Of a DNA stretch of 64,000 nt, positions 62,242 through 64,000 are shown in pieces. Source of the stretch: Methylosinus trichosporium OB3b (GTDB lineage Bacteria > Pseudomonadota > Alphaproteobacteria > Rhizobiales > Beijerinckiaceae); NCBI RefSeq assembly GCF_002752655.1, contig NZ_CP023737.1:682001-746000 (forward strand), written 5' to 3'. Made by a program: the position numbers and the translations under genes. Within the stretch, counting starts at the first letter, position 1. Each line of letters starts with the position of its first letter. The notes beneath the pieces are model-generated. The model was not told the DNA's origin and ran no database searches. It was given only the letters and a program-made list of their open reading frames with translations.

Positions 62242-64000
62242 ATGGGCATTCTGACGCCGAACGGCTTCAATCTCGACAATTCCGGCAAGCGCATCGTCGT
62301 CGATCCGGTGACCCGCATCGAGGGGCATCTGCGCGTCGAGGTCAATGTCGACAAGGACAATGTCATCCGCAATGCGGTGTCGACCGGGACAATGTGGCGC
62401 GGCATCGAGGTTATTCTGAAGGGCCGCGATCCGCGCGACGCCTGGGCGTTCACGCAGCGCATCTGCGGCGTCTGCACCGGCACGCATGCGCTGACCTCGG
62501 TGCGTGCGGTGGAGAACGCGCTCGGCATCACCATCCCCGAGAACGCCAACTCCATCCGCAATATGATGCAGCTGGCGTTGCAGATTCACGATCATCTCGT
62601 GCATTTCTACCATCTGCATGCGCTCGACTGGGTCGATGTCGTCTCGGCGCTCTCGGCCGATCCCAAGGCCACCTCGGCGCTGGCGCAATCGATCTCCGAC
62701 TGGCCGCTCTCCTCGCCGGGCTATTTCAAGGATCTGCAGATTCGGCTGAAGAAATTCGTCGAGTCGGGACAGCTCGGGCCGTTCAAGAACGGCTATTGGG
62801 GCCACGCCGCCTATAAACTGCCGCCGGAAGCCAATCTGATGGCGGTCGCTCATTATCTCGAGGCGCTCGATTTCCAGAAGGAGATCGTCAAGGTCCAGAC
62901 GATTTTCGGCGGCAAGAATCCGCATCCGAACTGGCTCGTCGGCGGCGTTCCCTGCGCCATCAATGTCGATGGAACAGGCGCCGTGGGCGCCATCAACATG
63001 GAGCGCCTCAACGAGGTCAGCACCATCATTCAACAGTCGATCGAATTCGTCGAGAAGGTCTATGTGCCGGACATTCTCGCCATCGGCTCCTTCTACAAGG
63101 ACTGGCTCTATGGCGGCGGCCTCTCGGGCAAGAACGTCATGGGCTATGGCGACATTCCCGAGCACGCCAATGATTTTTCTCCCGCCAATCTCGGCCTGCC
63201 GCGCGGCGTGATCCTCAACGGCAATCTGAACGAGGTCTTCCCCGTCGACCACACCGATCCGGAGCAGATCCAGGAGTTCGTCACCCATTCCTGGTACAAA
63301 TATCCGGACGAGACCAAGGGCCTGCATCCCTGGGACGGCGTCACCGAGCCGAACTATAAGCTGGGCCCGGCGGCCAAGGGCACGCCGACCAATATCGTGG
63401 AGCTCGACGAAGCCGGCAAATACTCCTGGATCAAATCGCCGCGCTGGCGCGGCCACGCCGTCGAGGTCGGGCCGCTCGCGCGTTATATCGTCGGCTATGC
63501 CCAGGGCAGAGCCGAGTTCAAAGAGCCGACCGACGAATTCTTGAAGAAGCTCGGCGTGCCGGTCACCGCTTTGTTCTCGACGCTCGGCCGCACCGCGGCG
63601 CGCGCGCTCGAGGCGCAATGGGCGGCGCGCAAGATGGAGTATTTCCACCAGAAGCTGATCGCCAACATCAAGGCCGGCGATTCCTCGACCGCCAATATCG
63701 ACAAATGGAAGCCCGAGAGCTGGCCGAAGGAGGCCAAGGGCTTCGGCTTCACCGAGGCGCCGCGCGGCGCGCTCGCCCATTGGATCCGGGTCAAGGACGG
63801 CAAGATCGACAATTATCAGTGCGTCGTGCCGACCACCTGGAACGGCAGCCCGCGCGACCCCAAAGGCAATATCGGCGCCTTCGAGGCCTCGCTGATGGAC
63901 ACGCCGCTCGCCGATCCGCAGAAGCCGCTCGAGATCCTGCGCACCATTCATTCCTTCGACCCCTGCCTCGCCTGCTCCACTCATGTGATGAGCGAGGACG
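62242..64000 (+). CDS. hupL: Uptake [NiFe] hydrogenase large subunit (3' end cut by window)
   Basis: The large subunit of the uptake hydrogenase; 586 codons are visible and only a few C-terminal residues are missing. The Ni-binding motifs are [19 protein letters not shown] (about 75-93) and, just before the window end, [15 protein letters not shown]. After this His the family carries a short peptide cleaved by the HupD-type protease, unlike hupV. Landmarks [15 protein letters not shown] at the N-terminus and [18 protein letters not shown] near the C-terminus support the call. ATG 62242 lies 144 bp after hupS. Confidence 0.97.
   Translation, partial: MGILTPNGFNLDNSGKRIVVDPVTRIEGHLRVEVNVDKDNVIRNAVSTGTMWRGIEVILKGRDPRDAWAFTQRICGVCTGTHALTSVRAVENALGITIPENANSIRNMMQLALQIHDHLVHFYHLHALDWVDVVSALSADPKATSALAQSISDWPLSSPGYFKDLQIRLKKFVESGQLGPFKNGYWGHAAYKLPPEANLMAVAHYLEALDFQKEIVKVQTIFGGKNPHPNWLVGGVPCAINVDGTGAVGAINMERLNEVSTIIQQSIEFVEKVYVPDILAIGSFYKDWLYGGGLSGKNVMGYGDIPEHANDFSPANLGLPRGVILNGNLNEVFPVDHTDPEQIQEFVTHSWYKYPDETKGLHPWDGVTEPNYKLGPAAKGTPTNIVELDEAGKYSWIKSPRWRGHAVEVGPLARYIVGYAQGRAEFKEPTDEFLKKLGVPVTALFSTLGRTAARALEAQWAARKMEYFHQKLIANIKAGDSSTANIDKWKPESWPKEAKGFGFTEAPRGALAHWIRVKDGKIDNYQCVVPTTWNGSPRDPKGNIGAFEASLMDTPLADPQKPLEILRTIHSFDPCLACSTHVMSED

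Overview
This window comes from a high-GC alphaproteobacterium, most likely a Rhizobiales-type methylotroph or methanotroph of the Methylosinus/Methylocystis kind. That placement is inferred. It rests on Omp25/31-type outer membrane proteins, a PQQ operon with a fused pqqDE gene, TonB-linked iron uptake, polyhydroxybutyrate-type genes, NHEJ genes and uptake plus sensory [NiFe] hydrogenases. No methane monooxygenase, methanol dehydrogenase or rRNA gene is present to settle it.

Layout. 1-4.4 kb: the N-terminal part of helicase hrpB, a secreted HhH protein, two tandem four-cysteine membrane proteins, a lipoprotein and pal. 4.5-6.8 kb: a tRNA-Trp followed by a visibly AT-richer insert carrying an overlapping HipA-like kinase/DUF3037 gene pair. 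The insert ends in a 13-bp direct repeat of the tRNA 3' end, so it looks like a tiny integrated island without an integrase. 7-8.4 kb: small conserved genes. 8.4-13.4 kb: a TonB-dependent receptor, a His/Cys-containing DUF2946 protein and a divergent OmpR/EnvZ-type two-component system. 15.1-19.2 kb: an operon of a PMA-type P-type H+-ATPase, PPK2 and a P-loop protein. 19.4-22.6 kb: two glycosyltransferases. 22.9-24.9 kb: two outer membrane beta-barrel paralogues. 25.3-26.8 kb: psd-pssA phospholipid synthesis. 26.8-29.9 kb: otsB and a membrane-anchored otsA for trehalose. 30.3-33.5 kb: pqqB-pqqC-pqqDE. 34.9-36.7 kb: 3-hydroxybutyrate dehydrogenase and a patatin. 36.9-40.5 kb: an S24 repressor, a methyltransferase, an amino-acid permease and a VOC protein.

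40.5-46.5 kb is an iron-acquisition operon on the minus strand: catecholate siderophore receptor, two PKHD hydroxylases, exbB, exbD and tonB. An AT-rich leader with an inverted repeat precedes it. 46.8-55.2 kb holds a secreted S10 peptidase, csbD, small stress genes, an MgtC/DUF4010 transporter-like protein and an NHEJ operon (yihY, ku, and a LigD split into ligase and polymerase genes). 55.4-58.2 kb has small envelope/stress genes and a solitary nuoD. 58.4-64 kb holds the H2-sensing hydrogenase hupUV, a good sigma-54 promoter, and the uptake hydrogenase hupSL. hupL lacks only its last residues at the window edge.

Two families of dispersed palindromic repeats punctuate the window. One copy lies in frame inside a glycosyltransferase gene, and another supplies the apparent start codon of yihY. 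The most unusual items are the HipA/DUF3037 mini-island, the sensor-like N-terminus on OtsA, the split LigD, the four-cysteine paralogue pair and the nested hairpins ahead of the first PKHD hydroxylase.
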